From Thalassolituus sp034111725 (GTDB lineage Bacteria > Pseudomonadota > Gammaproteobacteria > Pseudomonadales > Oceanobacteraceae): DNA of 64,000 nt. Position numbers and translations under genes: made by a program. Positions 8,472 through 16,625 of the stretch are shown one piece after another. Location of the stretch: NCBI RefSeq assembly GCF_034111725.1, contig NZ_JAWUWR010000009.1, positions 1 through 64,000 of the forward strand. Reading direction: 5' to 3'. Every line of letters begins with the position of its first letter. The stretch's first letter is position 1. The notes under the pieces are model-generated. The model searched no databases and was not told the DNA's origin. It saw only the letters and a list, made by a program, of their open reading frames with translations.

Positions 8472-9077
8472 ATGAATAAGTCGATAACGGACAACGATAC
8501 CATTTCAGGTATTTTGTCTTTAGACGAACCAACAGCAGTTAAACCAAACACTGGGGGCATAATTGATTTACTCAATGCCGTACATAGAAGTCATCTACGA
8601 CTGAATGCTATGGCCGATCAGAAAGCGAATATTCTGATGGGTATCATAGGTATTATGTTTACTGTGGTACTCACAAAGCTCACGAGCACGGAATCTTACG
8701 CGACGCATGTTCAACTGATCTTGATAGTCTTCATATCGTTGGAGCTGATTGCCTTCTCCTCCAGCTTGATGGTGATAGCCCCAAAATTCCACGGAAAATT
8801 CGCAATCAAGAATATTGAGGCAATGCCCAATCCGTTCTTTTTTGGTTTCTACACCAACTTCACAGAAGAAGATTACGTAGCCCACATGCTGAACAGCATT
8901 GAAGATAACGAACAGGCTAAAGCGCTATTCTTGAAAGACATCTATCAGATGGGAAACATACTAAAGCGGAAATACAAACAACTTAGACGCGCTTACCTTT
9001 TCGCCTTTCTTGGCGTGGCGACTTCGTTACTGCTATTTATTGCGGATGTAGTGGTCAATCTAATAAGCGCTGCGTAA
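8472..9077 (+). CDS. DUF5706 (PycTM-like) membrane protein, orphan Pycsar-effector homologue
   Basis: 201 residues. I chose the ATG at 8472 because of GGAG at the right distance; the frame is open six codons further. The soluble head ends in LRLNAMADQKANILMG, followed by two hydrophobic segments (about 60-78 and 86-108), then the signature NPFFFGFYTNFTEEDY, then DIYQMGNILKRKY and a last membrane helix. This order (AMADQKAN, paired helices, NPFFFG, DIYQ-G-L-KRKY) is that of DUF5706, the family of the membrane effector of Pycsar anti-phage systems, which opens the inner membrane when cyclic UMP or CMP appears. No cyclase lies next to it here, so it is either an orphan or serves another signal. 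Confidence 0.75.
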   Translation: MNKSITDNDTISGILSLDEPTAVKPNTGGIIDLLNAVHRSHLRLNAMADQKANILMGIIGIMFTVVLTKLTSTESYATHVQLILIVFISLELIAFSSSLMVIAPKFHGKFAIKNIEAMPNPFFFGFYTNFTEEDYVAHMLNSIEDNEQAKALFLKDIYQMGNILKRKYKQLRRAYLFAFLGVATSLLLFIADVVVNLISAA

Positions 9078-9092
9078 TAACGCCTTAAGAAC

Positions 9093-9133
9093 AAAAAATA
9101 AGTTGAGAACCACGTTTGCAGCTCTCAACTTAT
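9093..9133 (-). terminator. Rho-independent terminator after efpL
   Basis: On the minus strand an 11-bp stem (ATAAGTTGAGA with TCTCAACTTAT, 9098-9108 and 9123-9133) is followed by a T-run (9093-9098). It follows the efpL stop by about 40 bases and also faces the end of the DUF5706 gene. Confidence 0.75.
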
Positions 9134-9175
9134 GGTATTCATCGACGCAATAATCTCGGTTTTAAACCAAGATTC

Positions 9176-9742
9176 TTATGCACGACCAGTAAACTTAGAC
9201 TCTTCAACGTTAACGCGAATGCGATCACCTGTTGAGATGTGCTCAGGAACCTGCACAACCAAACCAGTGCTTAACGTTGCTGGTTTAGTGCGAGAGGTTG
9301 CCGATGAACCTTTCATTGCTGGCGCAGTATCAACGATAATCAACTCAACAACACCCGGCAGATCAACCCCGACTGGCGCATCGTTCAGAACAACAACTTG
9401 CAGGTTTTGCGTATCTTCTGCGATAAACAATGCTTCATCAGCAATTGTTGCTTTGTTCAAACTGTAAGACGTGTAGTCTTCGCTATCCATGAATACGTAT
9501 TCATCGCCATCAATGTATGACAGCGTTACCGGACGACGAGTTAGATCAGCTAGGTTTAGCATATCGCTGTCTTTGAAAGACTCGTCTAGCTTTGCACCTG
9601 TAACCACGTTGTACATGCGCATACGATAGATAGAACCACCGGCGCGACCTTGTGGTACAGAGCGTTCAATATCTTTAACAAAATACACGTTACCGTCATA
9701 TTCAACGGCGGCGTTTTTCTTAATTTCACTGACCTTTGGCAT
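9176..9742 (-). CDS. efpL: Elongation factor P-like protein EfpL (YeiP)
   Basis: 188 residues with the three-domain EF-P fold. The N-terminal KOW domain starts MPKVSEIKKNAAVEYDGN. The tip of the loop that reaches the ribosomal peptidyl-transferase centre reads VPQGRAGGS, with Arg33 where classical EF-P has its modified Lys; an arginine tip is the hallmark of EfpL/YeiP. The C-terminal part has the EF-P signature region SATSRTKPATLSTGLVVQVP and ends FTGRA. I chose the ATG at 9742 because of the GGAGAGGGCGG before it and the family N-terminus; the frame is open 21 codons further upstream. Role: relieving ribosomes stalled on polyproline-like motifs. It appears to be a single-gene unit with its own terminator. 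Confidence 0.93.
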   Translation of the reverse strand: MPKVSEIKKNAAVEYDGNVYFVKDIERSVPQGRAGGSIYRMRMYNVVTGAKLDESFKDSDMLNLADLTRRPVTLSYIDGDEYVFMDSEDYTSYSLNKATIADEALFIAEDTQNLQVVVLNDAPVGVDLPGVVELIIVDTAPAMKGSSATSRTKPATLSTGLVVQVPEHISTGDRIRVNVEESKFTGRA

Positions 9743-9912
9743 TGTCCGCCCTCTCCTAAAAACCCGAAGGTTACTATATAGATGCAGCACCTGAAAAGTA
9801 CCCAAATGTACAAAGCAGAAACCTCACTCAGTCATCGGGGAAATAATGCTGCCAGATTAAATTCTTGGCGCTGAATACAAATTCAGCAGCGCTTCAAAAT
9901 ACCGACAGGTAT

Positions 9913-9934
9913 AAAAAAACCGCCTTGCGGCGGC
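9913..9934 (-). terminator. Rho-independent terminator after sspB
   Basis: On the minus strand a GC stem (CCGCC with GGCGG around a four-base loop) is followed by seven T. It lies about 20 bases after the sspB stop and ends the pet-ssp run. Confidence 0.85.
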
Positions 9935-9952
9935 TTCTTTAGCGTACGAATG

Positions 9953-10375
9953 CTACTTTACTACTTTCAAAGAAGGTCGAATACCGCTTGGCACTACATC
10001 AGCTTTCTTCGCTGACTTAGGCGGAGGTGTTGGATCACTAGGATCTGGCGCTCCCGCTTCAGAGCCAAACACCATTCCTTGGCCATTCTCTTTTGCATAA
10101 ATAGCAAGTATGGCAACCAATGGCACGAATACGTCCATTGGTACGCCACCAAACCGTGCATTAAACGACAACCCTTCCTGAGCCATCGACAAATCACGTA
10201 CAGCGCCAGTGCTGATATTCAGCACGATTTGCCCGTTGTTAACAAACTCTTGGGGAACTTGTACATTCGGCAAACCGGCATCAACTAACACATAAGGCGT
10301 ACAATTGTTGTCGAGAATCCACTCATGAAGCGCCCGCATTAAATACGGACGGCTAGGTGTCATTTTATCAGCCAT
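9953..10375 (-). CDS. sspB: ClpXP adaptor SspB
   Basis: 140 residues. SspB binds ssrA-tagged peptides and hands them to ClpXP. The N-terminal body matches the family (SRPYLMRALHEWILDNNCTP, then LNISTGAVRDL and FNARFGGVP), and after a Pro/Ser linker the short C-terminal end GIRPSLKVVK is the ClpX-binding tail. Its ATG overlaps the TAG stop of sspA, so the two are coupled, as in most gammaproteobacteria. Length is usual for the family. Confidence 0.95.
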   Translation of the reverse strand: MADKMTPSRPYLMRALHEWILDNNCTPYVLVDAGLPNVQVPQEFVNNGQIVLNISTGAVRDLSMAQEGLSFNARFGGVPMDVFVPLVAILAIYAKENGQGMVFGSEAGAPDPSDPTPPPKSAKKADVVPSGIRPSLKVVK

Positions 10376-11001
10376 TAGTCGCGCATCTCGCGTTCTGCTT
10401 CAGACAAACTCGCCTGAAATGATTCACGCTCAAACAAACGCTCCATATATTGCATCAATGGCTTAGCCGGCTTTTCTGGCAGTTCAATGCCTAAAACTGG
10501 CAAGCGCCATAAGATTGGTGCAACACAGCAATCAACGATGGAGAAGTCTTCACTCATGAAGTAAGGCATCTCAGCGAAGATCGGCGTAATCGCCATCAAA
10601 CTATCGCTAAGTTCTTTACGAGCTTTATCTACATCTTTGCCTTTACCAGACAAAATAGTTTCAATCAGACCGCACCAGTCTTTCTCAATGCGATTGATCC
10701 ACAAACGGCTCTGCGCGCGCGCAACCGGATACACCGGTAACAACGGCGGATGCGGGAAGCGTTCGTCTAAATATTCCATCATCACATTTGGTTCATACAG
10801 AACCAGCTCACGGTCAACTAACGTTGGCAGTGAGTTATATGGGTTCAGGCTTGCCAGATCTTCTGGCTTGTTATCTGGATCGATGTCGTGAATTTCTACC
10901 GCAACACCTTTTTCTGCCAGTACGATACGAACGCGATGGCTATAGTGATCCGCCGCATCTGAATAAAACGTCATGGAAGAGCGTTTCGCCACAACCCCCA
11001 T
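10375..11001 (-). CDS. sspA: Stringent starvation protein A
   Basis: 208 residues with a glutathione-S-transferase fold: thioredoxin-like N-terminal half (MTFYSDAADHYSHRVRIVLA, then NPYNSLPTLVDREL) and helical C-terminal half (DFSIVDCCVAPILWRL). SspA binds RNA polymerase and alters promoter use under starvation; it has no GST activity. The ATG at 11001 has a purine-rich SD (AAAGAGAGGAAA). It lies downstream of petC, with a strong hairpin between, so it probably has its own promoter as well as read-through. Confidence 0.95.
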   Translation of the reverse strand: MGVVAKRSSMTFYSDAADHYSHRVRIVLAEKGVAVEIHDIDPDNKPEDLASLNPYNSLPTLVDRELVLYEPNVMMEYLDERFPHPPLLPVYPVARAQSRLWINRIEKDWCGLIETILSGKGKDVDKARKELSDSLMAITPIFAEMPYFMSEDFSIVDCCVAPILWRLPVLGIELPEKPAKPLMQYMERLFERESFQASLSEAEREMRD

Positions 11002-11030
11002 AGTTTCCTCTCTTTTTTCTTAGCAATGCC

Positions 11031-11068
11031 AAAAATAAATATAGCCCGACCGCTAAAAGCGGCCGAGC
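11031..11068 (-). terminator. Terminator between petC and sspA
   Basis: On the minus strand an 11-bp stem with two G-T pairs (arms 11058-11068 and 11044-11054) and a four-base loop is followed by a T-rich stretch ending in TTTTT (11031-11041). It should end petABC transcripts in part or in full. Confidence 0.7.
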
Positions 11069-11096
11069 TGCATAGACTTGCGATGTCTGAATGACG

Positions 11097-11855
11097 TTAT
11101 TTAACGTCGCGCCAAAACTCTTTGTTCAGCATGTACACTGGTACAAAGAAGATAGCTAGGAACAGAAGTACCCACCATCCAAGGCGCTCGCGCTCAACTG
11201 CGATAGGTTCAGCCATGTAGGTCAGGAAGTTTACCAGATCGAACACCAACTTATCGTATTCGCTTGCAGACAAAGAACCTTCTTCTGCCAAATACAGAAC
11301 ATCGTGATGTTCTTCAGTGATTTCTTGACCAGTTAAAGTATCGAAACCAACAGCAACTTGAGCAGTACCTTTCAATTGTACGCCCTGCAAATCAGCCAAT
11401 ACGTGCGGCATACCAACGTCTTTAAAGACAACGTTGTTGACACCCCAAGGACGACTAGGATCGACATAGAAGCTGCGTAAGTAGGTATATAACCAATCTG
11501 GACGACGCACGCGAGCAACCAAGGTCAAATCTGGTGGCGGTGCACCAAACCATTGCTTAGCGTCTTCTGTCGTCATAGCAATCGTCATTAGATCACCAAA
11601 CTTCTTATCGGGGTCTGATACTAGATTTTCCATCATTAACTTTTCAGGAATCTCTAAGTCACGTGCTACACGGTTATAACGAGCGTGTGAAGTTGCATGA
11701 CAACCCATGCAGTAGTTAGCAAAGGTTTGAGCACCGCGCTGCAATGAAGCATTATCGGTTAGATCAGTTAAGTGCTTGTCTAAGTGAACATCGCCACCGG
11801 CAGCCAAAGCAAACGCAGGGATAACCGCTGCAATTAACGCAAATATCTTTTTCAT
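11097..11855 (-). CDS. petC: Cytochrome c1 of the bc1 complex
   Basis: 252 residues from the ATG at 11855; the longer frame to 12008 is antisense overlap with petB. Signal peptide MKKIFALIAAVIPAFALAAG, then the heme c site CMGCH in FANYCMGCHATSH, the PPDLTLVARVRRPDWLYTYL region, and a C-terminal membrane anchor (WWVLLFLAIFFVPVYMLNKE). Heme attachment needs the Ccm machinery, yet the ccm copy in this window is broken, so an intact set must exist elsewhere in the genome. It follows petB with two bases between. Confidence 0.95.
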   Translation of the reverse strand: MKKIFALIAAVIPAFALAAGGDVHLDKHLTDLTDNASLQRGAQTFANYCMGCHATSHARYNRVARDLEIPEKLMMENLVSDPDKKFGDLMTIAMTTEDAKQWFGAPPPDLTLVARVRRPDWLYTYLRSFYVDPSRPWGVNNVVFKDVGMPHVLADLQGVQLKGTAQVAVGFDTLTGQEITEEHHDVLYLAEEGSLSASEYDKLVFDLVNFLTYMAEPIAVERERLGWWVLLFLAIFFVPVYMLNKEFWRDVK

Positions 11856-11857
11856 TA

Positions 11858-13090
11858 TTAATGGCCCCCGGTTACGCGTTCTGGCACTGGTTTGGTTTTT
11901 TCCATGCGGGTATAGAACGGCATTCCGATAAAGAAGCTGAAATAAATAACCGATGCAACCTGTGCAATAGACGTTAACGTTGCTGTCGCAGGCTGAGTAC
12001 CCAACCAAGTCAACAATACAAAGTTGAAACCGAATACCACGATGAATATCTTACTGATCCAACCTTTGTAGCGCCAGCTTCTAACAGGGCTACGATCCAA
12101 CCAAGGCAATACGAATAGGATAGCAATTGCAGCACCCATCGCGATCACACCTAGCAATTTATCTGGAACAGCACGCAAAATTGCATAGAAAGAACCGAAG
12201 TACCAAACCGGAGCAATGTGAGCTGGTGTTTTCAGGCCATTTGCTGGTTCAAAGTTCGCGTACTCTAATGCGAAGCCGTTACCTTCTGGGAAGAAAAACA
12301 GTACCGTACAGAAGATCATCAAGAACACAACGATACCCACCAAGTCATGCACGGTGTAGTAAGGGTGGAACGGGATACCATCTAATGGCTTACCGTTTTC
12401 ATCTTTCAATTTCTTAATATCAATGCCATCAGGGTTGTTAGAACCCACTTCATGAAGCGCCAACAAGTGAACAACCACCAAACCAACAATTACTAATGGC
12501 AAAGCAACAACGTGCAATGCGAAGAAGCGGTTAAGTGTCGCACCAGAGATCAAGAAGTCACCACGGATCCATTCAGTCAGTGCATCACCGATACCGAAAG
12601 GAATAACCGAGAATAGAGAGATAATTACCTGCGCACCCCAGTAAGACATCTGTCCCCAAGGTAGTACGTAACCCATGAATGCCTCGGCCATCAGAGCTAG
12701 GTAAATCAACATACCGAAGATCCAGATCAATTCACGTGGCTTCTGGTATGAGCCGTACAGAACAGCACGCATCATGTGCAGATATACAGCAATAAAGAAG
12801 AAAGTAGCACCAGTAGAATGTAGGTACCGAATTAACCAACCCCATTCAACGTCGCGCATGATGAATTCAACCGATGCGAATGCACCTTCAGCGCTTGGAA
12901 CGAAGTTCATAGTCAACCAAACACCCGTAAGGATCTGGTTAGCTAGCATCATCATGGACAATACGCCGAAGAAGTACCAAAAGTTGAAGTTCTTCGGTGC
13001 ATAGTACTTAGACATATGCTTTTCAAAGGTCTGTGTGACCGGCAGACGGTCATCAATCCAACCCATGAGCGTATTTTGCTGTTTGCTCAT
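11858..13090 (-). CDS. petB: Cytochrome b of the bc1 complex
   Basis: 410 residues, the usual length for gammaproteobacterial cytochrome b. Eight or more membrane helices carry the conserved features: GWLIRYLHSTGATFFF and VYLHMMR for the first heme ligands, GYVLPWGQMSYWGAQVI (Qo region), FALHVVALPLVIVGLVVVHL for the second pair, and the downstream HPYYTVHDLVG. It overlaps the petA stop by one base (ATG at 13090), which indicates translational coupling. Inner-membrane quinol oxidation subunit. Confidence 0.96.
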   Translation of the reverse strand: MSKQQNTLMGWIDDRLPVTQTFEKHMSKYYAPKNFNFWYFFGVLSMMMLANQILTGVWLTMNFVPSAEGAFASVEFIMRDVEWGWLIRYLHSTGATFFFIAVYLHMMRAVLYGSYQKPRELIWIFGMLIYLALMAEAFMGYVLPWGQMSYWGAQVIISLFSVIPFGIGDALTEWIRGDFLISGATLNRFFALHVVALPLVIVGLVVVHLLALHEVGSNNPDGIDIKKLKDENGKPLDGIPFHPYYTVHDLVGIVVFLMIFCTVLFFFPEGNGFALEYANFEPANGLKTPAHIAPVWYFGSFYAILRAVPDKLLGVIAMGAAIAILFVLPWLDRSPVRSWRYKGWISKIFIVVFGFNFVLLTWLGTQPATATLTSIAQVASVIYFSFFIGMPFYTRMEKTKPVPERVTGGH

Positions 13091-13686
13091 TATGCACTCT
13101 CCTCGTCAACGCCAATCACCAGAACGTTATCGCTTTCGTAGGTGTACGGAGGTACAACTAGGTTGGCAGCAGCTGGTGAACCATTGAATACACGACCCGC
13201 CAAATCGAAACGTGAACCGTGACACGGGCAGTACCAACCACCTTTCCAGTCAGAATCGAACGGCTCTGGCTTAACTTCAGCGAAATATTTAGGAGCGCAA
13301 CCTAGGTGTGTACAAACACCTAGCAAAACCAACAAGTCTGGCTTACGTGAACGATATCCGTTATCAGCGTAAGCTGGCTGTTGATCTTTGTTGCTGTTTT
13401 CAGGATCTTTTAAACGACCAGCCAGAGTGCCTAGAGTATCTAAGGTTTCTGGTGTGCGACGCACGATATAGACAGGCTTACCGCGCCACTCGGCGGTGAG
13501 CATGGCACCTGGTTCAATTTTATTGACATCGACTTTAGCCGGGGCACCAGCAGCCTTCGCTTTTTCACTTGGCAACCAAGATTTTACGAATGGCACTGCA
13601 AGGAAGCCTGCACCAACTGCACCGACAGCACCGGTCGCACCCACGAGCAGAGTACGCCGAGTCTTATTCACGCCGTCTTGACTCAT
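13090..13686 (-). CDS. petA: Rieske iron-sulfur subunit of the bc1 complex
   Basis: 198 residues from the ATG at 13686, chosen because GGGAG lies nine bases before it and the family begins MSxDGVN; an ATG two codons upstream is possible. The N-terminus has a Tat-type signal anchor (KTRRTLLVGATGAVGAV). The 2Fe-2S ligands are seen in VCTHLGCAP and WYCPCHGSRF. First gene of petABC. The preceding gap 13693-13850 should hold the promoter, though no clear -35/-10 pair was identified. Confidence 0.95.
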   Translation of the reverse strand: MSQDGVNKTRRTLLVGATGAVGAVGAGFLAVPFVKSWLPSEKAKAAGAPAKVDVNKIEPGAMLTAEWRGKPVYIVRRTPETLDTLGTLAGRLKDPENSNKDQQPAYADNGYRSRKPDLLVLLGVCTHLGCAPKYFAEVKPEPFDSDWKGGWYCPCHGSRFDLAGRVFNGSPAAANLVVPPYTYESDNVLVIGVDEESA

Positions 13687-13850
13687 TACCATCTTCTCCC
13701 ATCAAAAAAATTCTTTCGTCGCCAGCCGGTCAGGAGCGCTTGCACAATTTTTGTACAGACCAAGCGTAGCATACAGAGCGGCGCTCATAGTAAAGAAAAT
13801 AGGGACTAGAAACAACCGGAAAAACCCATAGATACTAGGGATTTAGACAT

Positions 13851-13886
13851 AAAAAAAGCGCTTATTGATCTGTGCCAATAAGCGCT
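13851..13886 (-). terminator. Rho-independent terminator after rpsI
   Basis: On the minus strand an 11-bp perfect stem (AGCGCTTATTG with CAATAAGCGCT, loop of eight) is followed by seven T. It lies 20 bases after the rpsI stop. Confidence 0.93.
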
Positions 13887-13906
13887 CTTTATTATTCTGC
13901 AGCGGA

Positions 13907-14299
13907 TTAACGCTTGGAGAACTGTGGCTTCTTACGTGCTTTACGTAGACCCACTTTCTTACGCTCAACTTCACGAGCATCACGAGTTACATAACCCGCT
14001 GCGCGTAGAGAAGGACGCAATGTTTCATCGTACTGCATCAATGCACGGGTAATACCGTGACGGATTGCCCCCGCTTGACCACTACCGCCGCCGCCTTGAA
14101 CCTTAACGATAACGTCAAATTTGCCTAGGTTTTCAGTCAATTCGAGTGGTTGACGAACAACCATACGAGCTGTTTCACGACCGAAGTAAACGTCCAAAGA
14201 CTTTTTGTTTACTACGATGCTGCCAGTACCTGGACGCAAGAAAACGCGTGCAGTGGAAGTCTTACGACGACCGGTACCATAGTATTGAGAGACTGCCAT
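13907..14299 (-). CDS. rpsI: 30S ribosomal protein S9
   Basis: 130 residues, the same length as the E. coli protein, from the second of two adjacent ATGs; the first at 14302 is also possible. Conserved start QYYGTGRRKTSTARVFLRPG, central GGGGSGQAGAIRHGI, and the basic C-terminal tail ending KPQFSKR that reaches the P-site tRNA. It lies directly after rplM, the classical two-gene operon. Confidence 0.97.
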   Translation of the reverse strand: MAVSQYYGTGRRKTSTARVFLRPGTGSIVVNKKSLDVYFGRETARMVVRQPLELTENLGKFDVIVKVQGGGGSGQAGAIRHGITRALMQYDETLRPSLRAAGYVTRDAREVERKKVGLRKARKKPQFSKR

Positions 14300-14303
14300 C
14301 ATA

Positions 14304-14735
14304 TTATCCCAGTTTCAGTTCTTGCGGCTGTTGAGCAGTATGAGGATGCTCGCTACCGGCATAAACTTTCATTTTTTTGAACATGGCACGACCAAGAGGA
14401 TTCTTGGGCAGCATGCCTTTAACTGCAGTTTCAATAACCATCTCTGGCTTATGATCAATAAGTTTCTCAAAAGAGATAGACTTAAGACCGCCAGGGTAAC
14501 CAGTGTGACGATAGTACATCTTATCACTGGACTTATTACCGGTTACTTTAACTTTGTCCGCGTTGATAACGACAATATAGTCGCCAGTGTCAACGTGTGG
14601 AGTGAATTCTGGCTTGTGCTTGCCTCTCAAATGGCGAGCAACCTCAGTAGCCAGACGACCCAGCGTTTGTTCAGCTGCATCAACTACAAACCACTCACGT
14701 TTTACGGATTCTGGTTTCGCGCTGTAAGTTTTCAT
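14304..14735 (-). CDS. rplM: 50S ribosomal protein L13
   Basis: 143 residues from the ATG at 14735; the codon before it is TTG and an unlikely start. AAGGCGAG stands before it. Conserved features: DAAEQTLGRLATEVARHLRG, HVDTGDYIVVINADKV, the MLPKNPLGRAMFKKMKVYAG segment and a C-terminal QQPQELKLG. First gene of the rplM-rpsI pair. The gap 14736-14880 holds no gene. Confidence 0.97.
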   Translation of the reverse strand: MKTYSAKPESVKREWFVVDAAEQTLGRLATEVARHLRGKHKPEFTPHVDTGDYIVVINADKVKVTGNKSSDKMYYRHTGYPGGLKSISFEKLIDHKPEMVIETAVKGMLPKNPLGRAMFKKMKVYAGSEHPHTAQQPQELKLG

Positions 14736-14880
14736 CAATTTCTCGCCTTCAAGGGCATGTTGATCCGAAAAGAGGGCGGCATTCTATAGGACACTGAAAC
14801 ATTCTGCAATACCTTCTTGCTCGAATCTCAGCCGAATTCTTTCGTAATACACATTCCTGCCCGCAGACCTGCATATCCGA

Positions 14881-15192
14881 TTAATACTGTTCGGGTTCCT
14901 TAATCACTACTAGCCCTACAATGAGCGCTAGCAATGCCACCATAACATCCAGAAGTAGGGCTAAGCCCATCGCTTCTGACGTATTTTCCTGCTGTTGATA
15001 TCCCAGTTGTTGGCCAATGGCAAAACAACCGGCACTCACACCAAAGCCAACGATGATACAGGCAATCAGTAGATAACCCTTGGCATCATGGGCCGATACG
15101 GTCTGTTTATTGACCCTATACTGTAATAGCCAGCAGGCAGCCGCGCATAGTAACAGAGTTAGGGCACTTCCTGCGACAAAAAATAACGTCAT
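14881..15192 (-). CDS. Small three-helix membrane protein, unknown
   Basis: 103 residues from the ATG at 15192, chosen because GGAGAAGAAA precedes it; the frame is open to an ATG at 15234 with no SD. Three hydrophobic segments: about 2-24, 37-59 and 76-97. The chain ends KEPEQY. No family recognised. It lies between the ribosomal operon and the ccm remnants on the same strand and could be a survivor of the decaying region or an unrelated gene. Confidence 0.6.
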   Translation of the reverse strand: MTLFFVAGSALTLLLCAAACWLLQYRVNKQTVSAHDAKGYLLIACIIVGFGVSAGCFAIGQQLGYQQQENTSEAMGLALLLDVMVALLALIVGLVVIKEPEQY

Positions 15193-15298
15193 TTTCTTCT
15201 CCGACGGACCTTTGTGAAGAAGATTAGTCGACATTTACATCATCGCAAGGTGCCACAACAGCCAAAACGCCCGCTAGCGCATACTGTGAGCGCTAAAA

Positions 15299-16228
15299 TC
15301 AGGGTTTTACCTTATCAATTTGTATCGTAACTGGGTTAGCCGTCGGGCCCGTTTGTAGCTCACCATAGAAATCACCCGGTTGAGTAATCGCATTGCCACT
15401 CGGAGAAATCCGCGCACCCACTAAATATTCGCCAAAATCTGACATCTTCGCCGCTGGCATCATGGCATCCGCATCCGTTAACGTAATCGTCAGCGGTAAA
15501 TCCCTCACGGTGAGCCGCTTAGCTGCAAGAGGGAAACGTGGCCCATTAACGGCTTTAACATACACAAATAAAGCATCATTAGAATTTGCTTTTGCAGCAA
15601 GAGCATCGCTAATACCAATCTGCAAGGTCATCTGTGCTTCAGGCTTAGTAACTGGTTGCGCCGCTAAAGCGCTAGGAGACGCTACCGCAGACATCCCCCC
15701 CATTGCACCACCACTCATTGATCGCGCGTCATCAAGCGCTTTCTTGATCGTCGGGTCCGATGGCGCTAATGCATACGCTTTTTCGTAGGCATAAACGGCA
15801 TTGGCTAAATCTTTTTCTTCCATGTAGGTTCGGCCGAGTAAAAACCAACCTTTGATATCTTCCGGTGTTTGCTCTTCCAGACGTTGACGTAAACGTACTG
15901 CAAGTTCCGCCATGCTGCCGGCCATTGCGTTATTACTACTTGCAGCGCTCGGTTGAGGGGTATGTGTCATAACCGGTTCATTCGGCACAAAAACCGGCTC
16001 CTGAACTGCCTCAGGCGATCCAAGATTACGATAAAGTAAAGCCGAAGCTAGTGGCACGGCCACTAGCAAAACAATCAAGGTGATTTTGCCAAATCCGCCT
16101 TGACGGTAACGGGTGTTAATAGTCATTTTCATTTCCTGTAATAGCGTTTGTTCAAGTTCGCGTTTAGTAATTTCAAAATCGTGATCGTCGATTAAGCCCT
16201 GCTGCAAATCGGCAGCAAGTAAGCTCAT
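15299..16228 (-). CDS. ccmI: CcmI, 5'-truncated (cytochrome c maturation, TPR subunit)
   Basis: 309 residues. CcmI holds apocytochrome c for heme ligation. The order is a basic helical region, one membrane helix (GKITLIVLLVAVPLASALLY), a linker, a TPR pair (GWFLLGRTYMEEKDLANAVY), and the C-terminal CycH-like domain (LFVYVKAVNGPRFPLAAKRL). The family normally begins with another membrane helix and an arm before the sequence seen here; that part is missing. The ATG at 16228 has no SD and lies inside family sequence; the frame just upstream joins directly to ccmH. The gene therefore lost its 5' end in a deletion that fused it to ccmH, and it is probably non-functional. Confidence 0.8.
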   Translation of the reverse strand: MSLLAADLQQGLIDDHDFEITKRELEQTLLQEMKMTINTRYRQGGFGKITLIVLLVAVPLASALLYRNLGSPEAVQEPVFVPNEPVMTHTPQPSAASSNNAMAGSMAELAVRLRQRLEEQTPEDIKGWFLLGRTYMEEKDLANAVYAYEKAYALAPSDPTIKKALDDARSMSGGAMGGMSAVASPSALAAQPVTKPEAQMTLQIGISDALAAKANSNDALFVYVKAVNGPRFPLAAKRLTVRDLPLTITLTDADAMMPAAKMSDFGEYLVGARISPSGNAITQPGDFYGELQTGPTANPVTIQIDKVKP

Positions 16229-16551
16229 ACGTTCATTGGCGGTCGATATAAAACAAAATCACCATAACGCTCAACCATGTAATGGAGAATTTCGGTGTCG
16301 CTATTCCCTGCCTGAATCATTTCGTACACCTTCTGGCGTAAATCATAAGCAAGGCCAGCATTCGAATCGGCGATATTCTGGTGCTGACAAACGAGGCAAC
16401 GCAACTCATCAATTAGGTGCTGATAACGTGCTTCATTTTCCGGCGATTTGAAGTTATGAACTTCGATCGCCGCCATTGCCGGAGAGCTAACGAAAGCAGA
16501 AGTTATAATAAACACACTAACAAATAGCAGACCGAGTATGTGCTTCATCAT
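16225..16551 (-). CDS. ccmH: CcmH, 3'-truncated (cytochrome c heme lyase subunit)
   Basis: 108 residues. Signal peptide (MMKHILGLLFVSVFIITSAF), then the CcmH core with the redox motif LRCLVCQHQNIADSNA and the family end YGDFVLYRPP. Full-length CcmH continues with a membrane helix; here it stops three residues after RPP because sequence has been lost up to the middle of ccmI. The reading frame overlaps ccmI by four bases. Without its membrane anchor it is probably non-functional, although the active-site domain is whole. A second ATG directly follows the first. Confidence 0.8.
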   Translation of the reverse strand: MMKHILGLLFVSVFIITSAFVSSPAMAAIEVHNFKSPENEARYQHLIDELRCLVCQHQNIADSNAGLAYDLRQKVYEMIQAGNSDTEILHYMVERYGDFVLYRPPMNV

Positions 16552-16625
16552 TACAAGGTCTCCGCTTGCAGTTGAGCAATGAGTGGTGAATCCACTTTTT
16601 TAGGATCTAACGTCAGGCCCATACC
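16551..16625 (-). pseudogene. ccmG: Remnant of ccmG (dsbE)
   Basis: This stretch codes for GMGLTLDPKKVDSPLIAQ followed by LQAETL and a stop that overlaps the ccmH ATG. The first part is the membrane-exit region of CcmG (typically GLxLDPxxxPSPLI) and the last few residues are a plausible CcmG end; the whole thioredoxin domain with its CxxC is missing. Its 5' end is joined directly to the ccmF tail. Confidence 0.65.
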
